From NCBI RefSeq assembly GCF_007860095.1, contig NZ_SJPT01000002.1:248001-312000 (forward strand): 64,000 bases of DNA, read 5' to 3'. Positions 1 through 9,941 of this stretch are shown piece by piece. The DNA is from Novipirellula galeiformis. Lineage in GTDB: Bacteria > Planctomycetota > Planctomycetia > Pirellulales > Pirellulaceae. The position numbers and the translations under genes were made by a program. The first letter of the stretch is position 1. Each line of letters begins with the position of its first letter. The notes below the pieces were generated by a model. The model made no database searches. It had not been told where the DNA came from and worked only from the letters and a program-made list of their open reading frames with translations.

Positions 1-659
1 CGGATTGGAAATCGGGCGGCAAGTACTCGGTGATCGTTGAATACACAGGCAACCAATTCGCCGAATCGGGTTCGACCGGTGAAGTCAAAGACGCGAACCT
101 CGGCTACGGCCTCACGGGAGGTATCGGCTTCATTTGGGTCTCAATGCCTTACATCGAAAAAGGCGGTAACGAGAATGCAGTGAGGTGGTGGGGTGACAAG
201 CAAGCGACCGTCGACTATTGCAAAACGAATTTACCGAGAATCTGCGAACAGTTTGGTGGCGATCGGGAAAGTGTCTTCATCTGTGGCTTCTCACGCGGCG
301 CGATCGGAGCCAGTTACATTGGCTTGGCGGATGATCCGATTGCATCATTTTGGAAGGGAATGATGACGCATGATCATTTCGATGGCGACAAAACGTGGGG
401 CTACGCTGAGAGCGATCGCAAGTCCGCACTTGTCCGTCTGACTCGCCTGAAAGGCCGACCGGTATTGGCATGCGGTGGAGGAACGGATTTCCTGCGTGAC
501 CATCCGGAGTTGGCGAAGGTCACCATTCTACGACCGCCCGTGGCGAAGATCTTCACGATCCCCGAGGGAAAGGTCATTCATCCGCACACCGATTTATGGA
601 TGCACCGCGACAGCGAATACCGGGACGAAGCGCGTCAATGGCTGGCCAGGCACAAGTAG
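1..659 (+). CDS. Alpha/beta-hydrolase, PHB-depolymerase/esterase-like (3' part)
   Basis: The reading frame is open from the first bases of the window, so the N-terminus lies upstream; the GTG at 30 is internal. The visible ~215 residues hold the motif GFSRG, a G-x-S-x-G nucleophile elbow typical of serine esterases of the alpha/beta-hydrolase fold, followed by a strand with VLACGGG and a late HPHTDLWMHRD segment that can supply the acid/His of a catalytic triad. Similar proteins in planctomycetes are secreted esterases. The substrate cannot be told from this fragment. Stop TAG at 657-659; no gene follows for 768 bp. Confidence 0.6.
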   Translation, partial: DWKSGGKYSVIVEYTGNQFAESGSTGEVKDANLGYGLTGGIGFIWVSMPYIEKGGNENAVRWWGDKQATVDYCKTNLPRICEQFGGDRESVFICGFSRGAIGASYIGLADDPIASFWKGMMTHDHFDGDKTWGYAESDRKSALVRLTRLKGRPVLACGGGTDFLRDHPELAKVTILRPPVAKIFTIPEGKVIHPHTDLWMHRDSEYRDEARQWLARHK

Positions 660-1427
660 CCGTCAGTCGCGATTGATGCTCGCGTTGCCTAACAAACGCA
701 ACCGGTAGAGGAAACGCATCGCGGCGGCACACAGCCATGAGACCACTGCGTGCGGGGCCGACACTGGGGCGATTCGTTGCGAGGACGCAAGCCGTGGCCA
801 ACGCTCTGCGAACGAAGTAATGGTTCCAAACAAAACCGTTCTAGGAACCGATTCTGCGACAAAACAACGTTTCCCGGGGGCGTTCCCGCATTCACACTCG
901 CGGTAGCGTGGGCGATGTTTTGATTGGGCATTCCGATGTTGATGTTCGTTATCGTTTCAGCTCATAACGCTCGAGGTGGGATTGAACCGGAGATCGCACA
1001 GCAAACGGAGAGAAGGTCCGATTCCACTCTGTTCTCTTCCATTCGTTGATTTTCTGTTGTGGGGTGTGGCTACGCAGGGTGCAGCTTAATGGCGGCGTCG
1101 GGAACACGTTTTGTGTTCGCTTTTTACAAGGAGCTGCGGAGCGAATGGCAACGCCGTGATGCAAGAGAGTGCACGCCGCGAAGATTCGGCTTCAGAATGG
1201 TGCACCAGAGTGATTTTTCCGGAAAGTTCAGCGCTGCGCGGCAAGGTTCCAGCAAAAGGTTCTTGCAGAATGCGCCGCAAGGGAAATCCAAACGCCGTTG
1301 GTAGGCAACAAAGGTTGACAGCCGTGCTGTGGGTATCTAGTCTGGCCCGGGTTCCGCAGTGGGGGCGGCGAATAGTTCCTTCACTGTCTTTATGTTCATC
1401 TAGTTAATTCTCCTAGAAAGATAAGCG
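660..1427. other. Intergenic, no convincing gene
   Basis: Short open frames on both strands here have low-complexity, Arg/Ser-rich translations with no family resemblance and no ribosome site, so none is called. Apart from a promoter-like sequence near the right end, nothing is recognised. Confidence 0.5.
1315..1343 (+). promoter_or_regulatory. Possible sigma70-type promoter for the DUF1559 gene
   Basis: A perfect TTGACA at 1315-1320 is followed after 17 bases by TAGTCT (1338-1343), an imperfect -10 box. It lies about 85 bp before the ATG of the DUF1559 gene. Planctomycete promoters are poorly defined, so this is only suggestive. Confidence 0.3.
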
Positions 1428-2414
1428 ATGAAAAACTCTCAACCGATCCGCCCCGGCTTTACGCTGGTAGAACTACTCGTTGTCATTGCCATTATTGGAG
1501 TACTCGTTGGATTGCTTCTGCCCGCGGTACAAGCAGCTCGTGAAGCGGCGCGGCGGATGCAGTGCAGCAACAATCTCAAGCAGCAAGGACTCGGCCTGCA
1601 TACTCACCACGATACCTATCAAAACTTCCCAAATGGGGCGCCGAGATCACATGGGCCCAACTGGCGTTTCGAGATCTTGCCGGGACTCGAGCAGGGAAAT
1701 ATTTACGATCAAGTTGATCGGAGTCTTCATGTCTTCTCGGGTTGCACCTCAAGTAGCACCTACGGCCAGCAGGCTACAGGCAATAATTTGATTTTGATCG
1801 ACTTGATGGTGCCTACTTATAAATGTCCCTCAAGTGCCTTGCCTGCGAACGCGCCGGGAGGCGCCATGTGTAATCATGACCGCCTGCAAACCCACGATTA
1901 TGTCGGCGTCAGCGGCGCGTTTCCTGATCCGGCGGGTCGTGCGAATGTTTGTTCTACAGGGACAAATTACGGCGTGTACTGTAACACCGGCGTGCTCGTC
2001 CCTGAAAAAGAGTTCCGTTTCCGAGACATCACCGATGGCTCCTCGAACACGATTCTCGTCGCTGAGCAATCGGGGATGGTGGGCACGAATGACTATCGTG
2101 CCAACTATCACGGCGGTTGGCGTGGCTGGTCGAACTCCGGCGATGTGACCACGAATACAAGTGCACATCACATTTCGGGCATCACAACCGTGGCGTTTGC
2201 GATCAACGCGAAAACCGCGCAAGCCGGTGGTAATACCATCCCTAAGTCTGACAGGCCTTATGCCGGTAACACAATTATCAACTCCTTCCACCCAGGTGGA
2301 ATCCATCTACTGCTAGCGGACGGTTCGGTGCGGTTTGTGAGCGAGTCGCTGAATTTCACGACCCTCAGCCAACTCTGCGTCCGTGATGACGGCAGCGTCC
2401 TTGCCGAGTTTTAA
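1428..2414 (+). CDS. DUF1559 domain protein with prepilin-type N-terminus
   Basis: A 328-residue member of the DUF1559 (SBP_bac_10) family, expanded to dozens of paralogues in planctomycetes. The N-terminus has the class III signal RPGFTLVELLVVIAIIGVL: cleavage by prepilin peptidase after Gly, methylation of Phe, and a hydrophobic helix, followed by the family-typical AAREAARRMQCSNNLKQ. The C-terminal H-x9-DG signature is present (FHPGGIHLLLADGSVRF). These proteins are thought to be pseudopilin-like envelope components; their exact role is unknown. A small lipoprotein gene follows 109 bp downstream in the same direction, the usual planctomycete pairing. The ribosome site is weak (AGAAAG 8 bp before ATG). 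Confidence 0.9.
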   Translation: MKNSQPIRPGFTLVELLVVIAIIGVLVGLLLPAVQAAREAARRMQCSNNLKQQGLGLHTHHDTYQNFPNGAPRSHGPNWRFEILPGLEQGNIYDQVDRSLHVFSGCTSSSTYGQQATGNNLILIDLMVPTYKCPSSALPANAPGGAMCNHDRLQTHDYVGVSGAFPDPAGRANVCSTGTNYGVYCNTGVLVPEKEFRFRDITDGSSNTILVAEQSGMVGTNDYRANYHGGWRGWSNSGDVTTNTSAHHISGITTVAFAINAKTAQAGGNTIPKSDRPYAGNTIINSFHPGGIHLLLADGSVRFVSESLNFTTLSQLCVRDDGSVLAEF

Positions 2415-2523
2415 CCCGCTGCTATCGGTTTCTGCCGAGGGCCGGCGATTCGATGGTTATTCAATCAAGACGCCAAAATCAACTAATACTGATCAACTGA
2501 CACTTCAAGCTTAGGTAGTTTTC

Positions 2524-2961
2524 ATGGTGACGTTTCGCCGTTTGCGTTGTTCGTCTGCGTTTCTAACCAGCGCGATTGTTTTGGCCGGAGTCTTGCCCTG
2601 GGTGGGCGGATGCGAAAATTCGGCTGACTATCCAACCGGTACAATCCAGGGGCGGATCAGCTACGAAGGCCAACCTCTGCAGCAAGGAGTCGTCACGTTC
2701 TACTCCAGCGAGCTAGGCGTGGGCATTTCCGAAGAGGTCCAAGGCGACGGGCAGTATGCAACTCAAACGCCGATTCGCACGGGCAGTTACGTCGTCACGG
2801 TGCTTCCTCCCGAAGTTCCGCCGACGATGGACGAGGTGCCCGCTGCCAACACCACCCCGGTTAAAGACATCCCTGAAACGTACCGCGATCCGGCGAAAAG
2901 CGGTCTTAAGCTAGAGGTGACCGAGGGAGAAAATTCGTTTGACATTGAGATGACAAACTAG
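2524..2961 (+). CDS. Small lipoprotein with transthyretin/carboxypeptidase-regulatory-like fold
   Basis: A 145-residue protein with a lipoprotein signal (hydrophobic stretch ending VLPWVGGC at about residue 30, lipidated Cys). The rest reads as one beta-sandwich of the carboxypeptidase-regulatory or transthyretin-like type: GTIQGRISYEGQPLQQGVVTFY near the start, then GSYVVTVLPPE and a closing strand. Such proteins commonly follow DUF1559 genes in planctomycetes, and the pair is probably co-transcribed. Molecular function unknown; envelope-anchored binding or structural role inferred. Confidence 0.75.
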   Translation: MVTFRRLRCSSAFLTSAIVLAGVLPWVGGCENSADYPTGTIQGRISYEGQPLQQGVVTFYSSELGVGISEEVQGDGQYATQTPIRTGSYVVTVLPPEVPPTMDEVPAANTTPVKDIPETYRDPAKSGLKLEVTEGENSFDIEMTN

Positions 2962-3414
2962 CCGTATGGCGAGAGCGTCGTGTAACGCCCCTGCGTGCTA
3001 TGCGACAATGGGGCCATGCCTTGGTTTTGGGGCCCAGGCGAAGCGGTTGCTCCGTTCGGCTAACCTTCTAACCTCCCATCGTTTACCCCTGCTTGGCCGA
3101 GCGTCGTCACGTTGGACGATGCAAGCGATTGGCATCTCTGCGAGGGGCACCCACCATCCCGTCGTCGATCGTGAGCGAATTGCCACGATCTAGCATGGAA
3201 TGAGGACAGATTCGACGATGGGAGGCTAAAAGAATCGAGGGAAGGGTGTGCTCCACCAGGAGATCACGCGACATCCCCCGCGTTCTGCGGAGTCCACGGC
3301 GGGGCGTCCGAGGCGGTTGCAGGTCCTCGCTTGTCGATCGGTCGTTCGACGGTCACAGCGCGACGAAAGGTGGTAGCCCGCGAGCGTCCGTTTGGAGAGC
3401 AAATTGAAAGTCGC
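2962..3414. other. Intergenic, no gene recognised
   Basis: The region lies between the small lipoprotein gene and the 3' end of the DUF1501 gene (convergent). A perfect 7-bp inverted repeat GATCGTG/CACGATC occurs at about 3166-3189 but has no T-tract. The short ORFs here look like chance frames. Confidence 0.4.
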
Positions 3415-4875
3415 TTAGGCGATGATTTGGTGGATCGGCTCGACGGGTTCGACCCCGACCAACTTTTGCTCCAATCCGCCGTAGAAGTACGACAAGTGAT
3501 TGGGGTCCATTCCCATTTGCTGCAAGATGGTGGCATGCATATTCTTCACGTGCAACGGATTCTCAGCTGCCTCCGCACCGAGTTCGTCGGTGGTGCCGAA
3601 GCTGACGCCTCCCTTGATACCGCCGCCGGCCATGAACATCGTAAAGCCGTAGGCATTGTGGTCTCGGCCGGAGCCCTTGGCATATTCGGCGGTCGGTTGC
3701 CGTCCAAATTCGCCGCCCCAAACGACGAGCGTTTCATCGAGCATGCCTCGCTGCTTTAAATCAGCCAGCAACGCTGCGATCGGTTGGTCGGTGGCGCCGG
3801 CATGTTTGTTGTGGTTAATTTCGAGATCGCCGTGGGCGTCCCAGTTGTCGTCGTTATGGGCTCCGCCGCTGTACAGTTGAATGAATCGAACGCCGCGTTC
3901 GGCCAATCGGCGCGCGATCAAGCAGCGTTTGCCAAAGTCGCGAGTGGGTTCTTTGTCCGCTCCATACATCGCGACCGTCTTGGCATCTTCGTTGCTCAGA
4001 TCGACCGCCTCGGGTGCGGCCGATTGCATCTTGTAGGCCAGCTCGTAGCTGGCGATCCGCGAGGATAAATCCGTATTGCTTTCGCGTGAAACCAAATGCC
4101 GCCCGTTGGCTTGTTGGATCGAATCAATCAATTGCCGCTGGACGCCCTCTGGCAAATCGCGGGGCGCTGCGAGATCGAGAATCGGCGCCCCTTCGGCACG
4201 AAAGACGTTCCCTTGGTAGGTCGCCGGCATGTATCCGCTGCTCCAGTTTTTGGCGCCGCTAATCGGGCCACCGGTGGGATCCAGCATGACGACGAAGCCC
4301 GGCAAGTTTTCATTTTCACTGCCCAACCCATAAGTCAGCCATGATCCGAGCGCGGGGTTTCCCGATAAGATTCGGCCGCTATTCATCATCAACATCGCGG
4401 ATCCGTGAATCGGCGAGTCGGCGGTCATCGAATGCAAAAAGGCAATGTCGTCGACATGTTTGGCGACATGCGGAAACAACGAACTGACCCATTTGCCGCA
4501 TTGGCCATGTTGTTTGAACTTCCAACGCGGCTCCACGATACGGCCTCCACTCTTGTGCCCTCCGCGCCCAAACGTCTTCACGTTGACGGTCTTGCCATCC
4601 ATGCCGATCATGTTCGGTTTATAGTCGAACGTATCGATGTGGCTGGGGCCGCCGTACATGAACAAGAAAATGACCGACTTGGCCTTAGGGGCGAAGTGAG
4701 GTGGTTTGGGTGCGAGCGGATTAACGAACGACGTCTTGGCTTCTGAACCAGCGGCGGGTTTGAAGAACCCATCCGTCCCCAACATCGACGCGATCGCTGC
4801 GGCACCGAAACCGCCACCGGCTTGCCAGATAAATTCGCGGCGCGTGCGGCCACAGAAATTTTTGGGTTGGCTCAT
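3415..4875 (-). CDS. DUF1501 domain-containing protein (Tat-exported)
   Basis: A 486-residue DUF1501 protein, a relative of the alkaline-phosphatase/sulfatase superfamily that is abundant in planctomycetes. The N-terminus has a Tat-type signal (TRREFIWQAGGGFGAAAIASML). Family landmarks include IFLFMYGGPSHIDTFDYKP near residue 70, FLHSMTADSPIHGSAMLMMNSG, LPGFVVMLDPTGGPISGAKNWSSG, and VVWGGEFGRQPTAE with GRDHNAYGFTMFMAGGG near the C-terminus, which carry the conserved His/Asp/Glu residues. It lies 125 bp downstream of the DUF1549/DUF1553 gene on the same strand, the classic paired arrangement. Its substrate is not established; degradation of polymers or redox chemistry at the surface has been suggested for the pair. 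Confidence 0.9.
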   Translation of the reverse strand: MSQPKNFCGRTRREFIWQAGGGFGAAAIASMLGTDGFFKPAAGSEAKTSFVNPLAPKPPHFAPKAKSVIFLFMYGGPSHIDTFDYKPNMIGMDGKTVNVKTFGRGGHKSGGRIVEPRWKFKQHGQCGKWVSSLFPHVAKHVDDIAFLHSMTADSPIHGSAMLMMNSGRILSGNPALGSWLTYGLGSENENLPGFVVMLDPTGGPISGAKNWSSGYMPATYQGNVFRAEGAPILDLAAPRDLPEGVQRQLIDSIQQANGRHLVSRESNTDLSSRIASYELAYKMQSAAPEAVDLSNEDAKTVAMYGADKEPTRDFGKRCLIARRLAERGVRFIQLYSGGAHNDDNWDAHGDLEINHNKHAGATDQPIAALLADLKQRGMLDETLVVWGGEFGRQPTAEYAKGSGRDHNAYGFTMFMAGGGIKGGVSFGTTDELGAEAAENPLHVKNMHATILQQMGMDPNHLSYFYGGLEQKLVGVEPVEPIHQIIA

Positions 4876-5000
4876 TTTGCTGTCTCAATTTTTTGGGGGG
4901 GGCGATCGACCATGGACTTGGCCGGTGGGGTGCGACGAAGCCAAGGCGACGTCCTCTGCTGGATTCCCGCGATGTGACGCAGCGATCCAGGGCAAAGGGG

Positions 5001-7520
5001 TCAATCGAGGAATAAAAACTCGTTCCAATTCATGACGGTCAAACAATACAATCCCACCGCGCGTTGGCGGGTCATTCCGGGAGCTGTTTCGAGCGATGCG
5101 ATCAAGTTGACGCCGTCGGCGATTTCGCCTTCGCTGGCTGGGCGTGCGAAGGTCGCGGTAATTGCCCGCCGAACCACTTCGTCATTGTTCACCGCGGCGG
5201 CGTCAATCGATGCCGCAAATTTCGCTGCTTGTTCATGGATGAAGTCGCTATTCAAGAGCGACAACGCTTGCCCGGGTTGCAGCGTCGCGAAGCGTGCCTC
5301 GCAGGTGAGATCGGGATCGGGGAAATCAAACGCGGTTAAAAGCGGTGTTAACAATGTCCGTTTGACATGGATGTAGACGCTTCGTCGATTGCGTTCGGTC
5401 TCCGACGAAGTGCCCCATCCTTGGCCGGGGCGCGATTGGCCGGCCAGCACTTCGGCAGACAACTTTTCATAGAAGCTTGGCCCATAGACCTGCGGATTCA
5501 ACGATCCATTGACCGCGAGAATTGAGTCGCGTACCTCTTCGGCACTCAACCGCCGCGGGTCAAAACGCCAAAACAGATCGTTACCGGGATCGGTGGCAAC
5601 GCCCGTTGCGTGACTTTGAGATGACATTTGGTAGGCCCGACTATTCATCACCAAACGATGCATGGCTTTGATTTTCCAGCCGCTTTCGACAAAGGTTTGG
5701 GCGAGCCAATCGAGCAATTCGGGATGCGTGGGCGGGGTACCAAGTTGGCCAAAATTATTACTGCTGCGGACGATCCCTCGGCCGAAATGGAATTGCCAGA
5801 TTCGGTTTGCCATCACGCGAGCGGTCAAGCGATTGTCCTCGGTGACGATCCAATCGGCCAGCACACGACGACGGCCAAGCGACCGATTGTTAAACGCATC
5901 GGCGCGTGCCACATCGCTGCGGGCGGGGATTTCGGGGATGGTCGATTCGAAGATCTCCGGAAACGCCGGTTGCACCTCATCGCCAGGCGAGTGGGGATTG
6001 CCGCGAAACATCACAAACGTTTTGGCGGGCTTAGGAGTGTACTTTGCCAAGCCCATCACGGCATCACGCGGCGGTAACTCTTTCAGCTCACGCTGATTTT
6101 GACTCAGGGCATCACGCAGCGATTGGTACTCAGTCCATTGGTCGGCGCTCAGGTGGTCCTTCAATTTTTCGTTTAGGATTTTGTCGCGTTCGGGACGCGG
6201 CCCTTCGGTGGCCCGTTGATCGGGCGCAGCCATCTTGACGATGCCAGCTTGCTCGATCGTGCGCATTGCCGATTCAATTTCCCGCCGGGCGACATCATTT
6301 TGATGGTAACGAGCCTTTAGCTCTGGCGATGTAATGTCGATTTGGTTGTTCGCCGGCTCGGTTCCGCGGTCCGCATAACGCGTGACATCCTCAAAGAATG
6401 CCAACATGCTGTAGTAATCGGTTTGCGGAATCGGGTCGATTTTGTGGTCATGGCAGCGCGCACAATTGATCGTCAGCCCCAGAAACACTTGCCCGGTGGT
6501 CATGATCAAATCATCCATCTCGTCAAAACGAGCCTGTACCCGATCGACGGGTTCATCATCCCATGCCGCAAGCCGGTAGTACCCGGTTGCGGTGAGCGAT
6601 TCTGCGGTCACTTCGTCGAGCTCGTCACCGGCGAGCTGTTCACGGACAAATTGATCGTACGGCTTGTCTTCGTTGAACGATCGGATCACGTAGTCACGAT
6701 ACTTCCACGCATTGATTTTAGGATTGTCTCGTTCAAACGAATTGGTTTCCCCGTAGCGAACAAGGTCTAACCAATGGCGTCCCCAGCGTTCACCGTAATG
6801 CGGCGATTGGAGTAGCTCATCGACAAGCTTGGCAAACGCCTCGGGCGATTCGTCATTCAAGAATTCTTCGACCGCGGCGGGACTTGGCGGTAGACCGGTT
6901 AGATCATAGTAGGCACGGCGAACGAGGGTTCGTCGATCCGCCATCGCGTTGGGTTTCAAGCCGACGTCGTCGAGTGATTTGTAAAGGAATGCATCAATCG
7001 GATTTTGGTTCCACAGCGGATCGTCGACCTGCGGCGGGGCAACTTCGGCCATCGGCTCGAATGCATAATGTTTGCCCCAGGGAGCTCCTGCAGCGATCCA
7101 TTGTGAAAGCAATTTGGCTTCCGCCGCAGAGACCGGGTCCCCTTCGGGCGGCATCCGCTCGGATGCGTCGTCGGTCAAGATTCGCGTGAGCAGCATGCTG
7201 GCGTCCTGATCGCCAGGCACGATTGCGTGATCTCCCGAATCCGCTGTGGCGAATGCCGATGCTTGTTCCGCGAAGGAAATGCCACCTTCGGCTTGGTCAG
7301 GACCGTGACACGCAAAGCAACGTTTAGCCAAAATCGGCTGGATTTGCTTGAGGAAATCAATCTGCTTCGGTTCTTGTTTCTCGCGATCCACTGTCGGCTC
7401 GGCCGAGTCAAGCCGCATCAAAAAAACGCCAGGGGCCTCGAAGGCAGAGCACACGATTGCGAACGCAAAAGCGCAAAGCGGCAGTGAGCGAAAGCATGAA
7501 GAGAGGCGTCGTCGAATCAT
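5001..7520 (-). CDS. Planctomycete cytochrome c / DUF1549-DUF1553 (PSD1-type) protein
   Basis: A secreted protein of about 839 residues. The ATG at 7520 (MIRRRLSSCFRSLPLCAF) starts a clear signal peptide; upstream codons in the frame lack one. Order of domains: a planctomycete-type cytochrome c (PSC1) with ILAKRCFACHGPDQAEGG, the CxxCH haem site, then DUF1549 (NPIDAFLYKSLDDVGLKPN through GERWGRHWLDLVRYGET), a second CxxCH-type motif NCARCHDHKIDPIPQTDYY, and DUF1553 (RRVLADWIVTEDNRLTARVMANRIWQ, LNSDFIHEQAAKFA). It pairs with the DUF1501 gene downstream. Electron transfer linked to polysaccharide or other polymer attack outside the cytoplasmic membrane is inferred, not shown. Confidence 0.9.
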   Translation of the reverse strand: MIRRRLSSCFRSLPLCAFAFAIVCSAFEAPGVFLMRLDSAEPTVDREKQEPKQIDFLKQIQPILAKRCFACHGPDQAEGGISFAEQASAFATADSGDHAIVPGDQDASMLLTRILTDDASERMPPEGDPVSAAEAKLLSQWIAAGAPWGKHYAFEPMAEVAPPQVDDPLWNQNPIDAFLYKSLDDVGLKPNAMADRRTLVRRAYYDLTGLPPSPAAVEEFLNDESPEAFAKLVDELLQSPHYGERWGRHWLDLVRYGETNSFERDNPKINAWKYRDYVIRSFNEDKPYDQFVREQLAGDELDEVTAESLTATGYYRLAAWDDEPVDRVQARFDEMDDLIMTTGQVFLGLTINCARCHDHKIDPIPQTDYYSMLAFFEDVTRYADRGTEPANNQIDITSPELKARYHQNDVARREIESAMRTIEQAGIVKMAAPDQRATEGPRPERDKILNEKLKDHLSADQWTEYQSLRDALSQNQRELKELPPRDAVMGLAKYTPKPAKTFVMFRGNPHSPGDEVQPAFPEIFESTIPEIPARSDVARADAFNNRSLGRRRVLADWIVTEDNRLTARVMANRIWQFHFGRGIVRSSNNFGQLGTPPTHPELLDWLAQTFVESGWKIKAMHRLVMNSRAYQMSSQSHATGVATDPGNDLFWRFDPRRLSAEEVRDSILAVNGSLNPQVYGPSFYEKLSAEVLAGQSRPGQGWGTSSETERNRRSVYIHVKRTLLTPLLTAFDFPDPDLTCEARFATLQPGQALSLLNSDFIHEQAAKFAASIDAAAVNNDEVVRRAITATFARPASEGEIADGVNLIASLETAPGMTRQRAVGLYCLTVMNWNEFLFLD

Positions 7521-8056
7521 AATTTTGATTTCTTGCCGTCTGGAGGTAGGGCACGTTAACGGGGCTCGACAGCCGATAAAGGTTGCCGAAGGCCCGTTGC
7601 TGCTTGCCACCATTGTGACAGGAAAGAGGCGTTAGGCCAAGCAGGAAACTACAGGGGCGATTGAGATATTTTGCCAGCTCGATTTGAGGGCGCGAATCGG
7701 AGTGCTCATCCCGCCAGCGCATGCTAGTTGGTTTGCGTCGGCCGTAACGCCGGCATTTTGGCCATCGACGCGAAGGCGGCGGCGCCGCAAGAGTAGGCAG
7801 GGGCACGGGCCAATAACGCTAAAGGGAGCGTGCTGCGACGGAAAGGCGAAACCAATGGGGCTTCCCTTTTATGCCGCGTGTGAGACAAGCCGCCGGGCCT
7901 CATCGCGTTGTAAAACGCGGAGCGGATCGCGATGCACCGCTAGTTAACTCGAACGTCGTCTGAGCGGTATTGCCACCACGGCAGACAGGCATCGGGACAT
8001 CGGCCTATGGGAGACGTGTCGATGACGCAACGATTTCGCTGCACTGTTTCGCGTCT
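7521..8056. other. Intergenic, no gene recognised
   Basis: Between the PSD1-type gene and the next minus-strand gene. A small perfect hairpin (CGCGTT/AACGCG, about 7903-7919) is visible without a T-tract. The open frames that cross the region are Arg-rich and without recognisable composition. Confidence 0.4.
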
Positions 8057-9520
8057 CTAGCGAGCCAGCGTCAGGGAGTCCATTCGTTCGGTAATCGTCG
8101 AATGAATCTTCTCGAGTTCTCGCTCGAGTTGTTGGTTGCTGTTGTACAGCAAGACAAGCTCCGCACGGGTCTCTGCGAGCGATTTGCTGACCTGGTCATG
8201 ATACGCTTGGATTGCGATCTTTTCCTTTTCGGTTTGATCGAAATCTTGCTCAAGCTTCAATTTGTCCGCTTGGGTCGTGGTCAACATCGCTTCGGTGGCT
8301 CGAATCGCATCGAGAAGCACGGTTTTTTGGTACTCCACTTTCTTGTCTTGTGCTTCCAAAGCGGTCAAGCGGAGCCGGATGCGTCGCAGCACAAATCGGT
8401 AATCGTTCAAGGGACGGATGTAGAATTGATTGATCAATTTGACGACGCCCGAGTCGATCAACTGATTGGCGGCTTCTTCCTTGAGCACGATCTGGTCGCC
8501 AACTTTAAAGCCAACTTCGTCCCCTTCGGTCCGTTGCAAACGGCTATCCAGGGCGCGCCCGGTGCCATCGAAAAAGTTTCCATCGGTTGCCGCCGTAGTG
8601 CGTTGTCCGTCGACCTGTTCATTGTGTTTTTTGATGAACTCGACGCGCGTCCAACGGCTCAACGGAGGATCGTCGGGAGTCGCTTGTTTGCCATCGCGAA
8701 GGTAGGAATTCAGAGTCGCTTCGCTAATTCCCGATTCAAAAAGATCGGCCAGCAGCTTGTCGTCGACGCGACCAAACAGATTCTCTTCGTCCGAAACGCT
8801 TCCATCGGCGATGAACATTTCGTGCCCGTCGAGAGGTAGCATCTCGTAGATTGACCAACTGCCCGCTTGCATGCTGGTGATCGAATCTTGTTGGATTTTT
8901 TCAAGATTGCTGGTGGGTTGTAGCGTGACCTGGTCTGGCGTGCTCGCGGTCACACGAAATTCACCCAGATAGAACCGGGGCAGCAACGAGGTGGAGTTGG
9001 GCATCGGGCGTTCGGCAAATCCGTAGACGATCAAGCCTTCGGGGACCACAGGTGATGGGGCCGCTGCTGCCGCCGCCGGGGCGGGTTCTGCAGCACCGCC
9101 AGCATCAGCGGGAATGACTGCCGCGTCTTGCGTACGGGCTAATACGATGCCATTGAGGTCACCGTTCTTCAGTTCCAAGGAACGCCACACGCGGCCGGTT
9201 TCGATACCGATTACCGACAACTCGTGGGTCAGTGCCACTAAGCCTTTGCCCGCCTCGGGGTTGGTGGTGCTGCCGAATTTGAGCGTATGATTCTCTGCTT
9301 TTGCTTTTTCAGCGCGGAGTTCGAGCTCTTCTTTGACTTTATGCCATGCCGCACGGCTCTTCAGTGCCCCGGCGGTGGGGAAGATAAAGATCACCGACAG
9401 CAACATGATTGAGATCACGGTGGTGATGTGGTACCAGCGCCACTGCGGTGCTGCCTTCCAGACGAGCACAAAGAAACCGATCACGACAACGATCAGTAGG
9501 CCTAAAATAGCGTATTGCAT
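8057..9520 (-). CDS. Uncharacterised membrane-anchored coiled-coil protein
   Basis: I do not recognise a family. The 487 residues begin with two adjacent transmembrane helices (about 3-22 and 32-52), a charged helix, a central soluble part that includes an Ala/Pro-rich linker (AEPAPAAAAAAPSPVVPEG near residue 155), and a C-terminal ~110 residues predicted to be coiled coil (TTQADKLKLEQDFDQTEKEKIAIQAYHD and onwards, rich in Leu/Glu/Lys heptads). The start ATG at 9520 fits the first helix directly. The gene stands alone, divergent from the TolC-like gene with 421 bp between. A cell-envelope scaffold or sensor is possible; no catalytic motif is visible. Confidence 0.75.
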   Translation of the reverse strand: MQYAILGLLIVVVIGFFVLVWKAAPQWRWYHITTVISIMLLSVIFIFPTAGALKSRAAWHKVKEELELRAEKAKAENHTLKFGSTTNPEAGKGLVALTHELSVIGIETGRVWRSLELKNGDLNGIVLARTQDAAVIPADAGGAAEPAPAAAAAAPSPVVPEGLIVYGFAERPMPNSTSLLPRFYLGEFRVTASTPDQVTLQPTSNLEKIQQDSITSMQAGSWSIYEMLPLDGHEMFIADGSVSDEENLFGRVDDKLLADLFESGISEATLNSYLRDGKQATPDDPPLSRWTRVEFIKKHNEQVDGQRTTAATDGNFFDGTGRALDSRLQRTEGDEVGFKVGDQIVLKEEAANQLIDSGVVKLINQFYIRPLNDYRFVLRRIRLRLTALEAQDKKVEYQKTVLLDAIRATEAMLTTTQADKLKLEQDFDQTEKEKIAIQAYHDQVSKSLAETRAELVLLYNSNQQLERELEKIHSTITERMDSLTLAR

Positions 9521-9941
9521 GATCGTTTATGAGAGAGGTTGAACAGTCATAGTCAAAGACGAAGCAGTCGATCGGGAGGTGATCGGAGGCGTGTTGCAAG
9601 AAAACCGCAATAAAAGTCCTCCGTTGGATAATAAGTTGGGCAAGATGTACCGTCAAGCTTTTCTCGTAATCTGCGGGACAATCAACGCAGATCGTGGGTC
9701 CATTTGGAGCGACCGTAGCACCAAAACCGACTTTTCAAGCTCACGGCGCGGACGGGGTTCTGTCGTCACAGTCGTTGCAACCGGCGTGTCCGTCAACCAA
9801 ACCGGTGCACCGAACGGCATAACCCTACGATCCGGTAAAGGCCGAAGGGAAAGTGTCCGAACTCGATAACAGTACTAACGGATGTGCGTTTTGTAGGCGT
9901 TATCCTCGAAAATTCAGTTCTCTCACACCCGAACGTCCAAC
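9521..9941. other. Divergent intergenic region, promoters expected
   Basis: The 421 bp separate the unknown membrane protein gene (minus) from the TolC-like gene (plus), so promoters for both should be here. I could not identify consensus boxes, and the ORFs that cross it look spurious. Confidence 0.4.

Noticed and set aside
7970-8839. 289-codon plus-strand ORF opposite the coiled-coil protein gene
   Set aside because: Antisense to a gene with clear membrane and coiled-coil features; its own translation lacks recognisable features.
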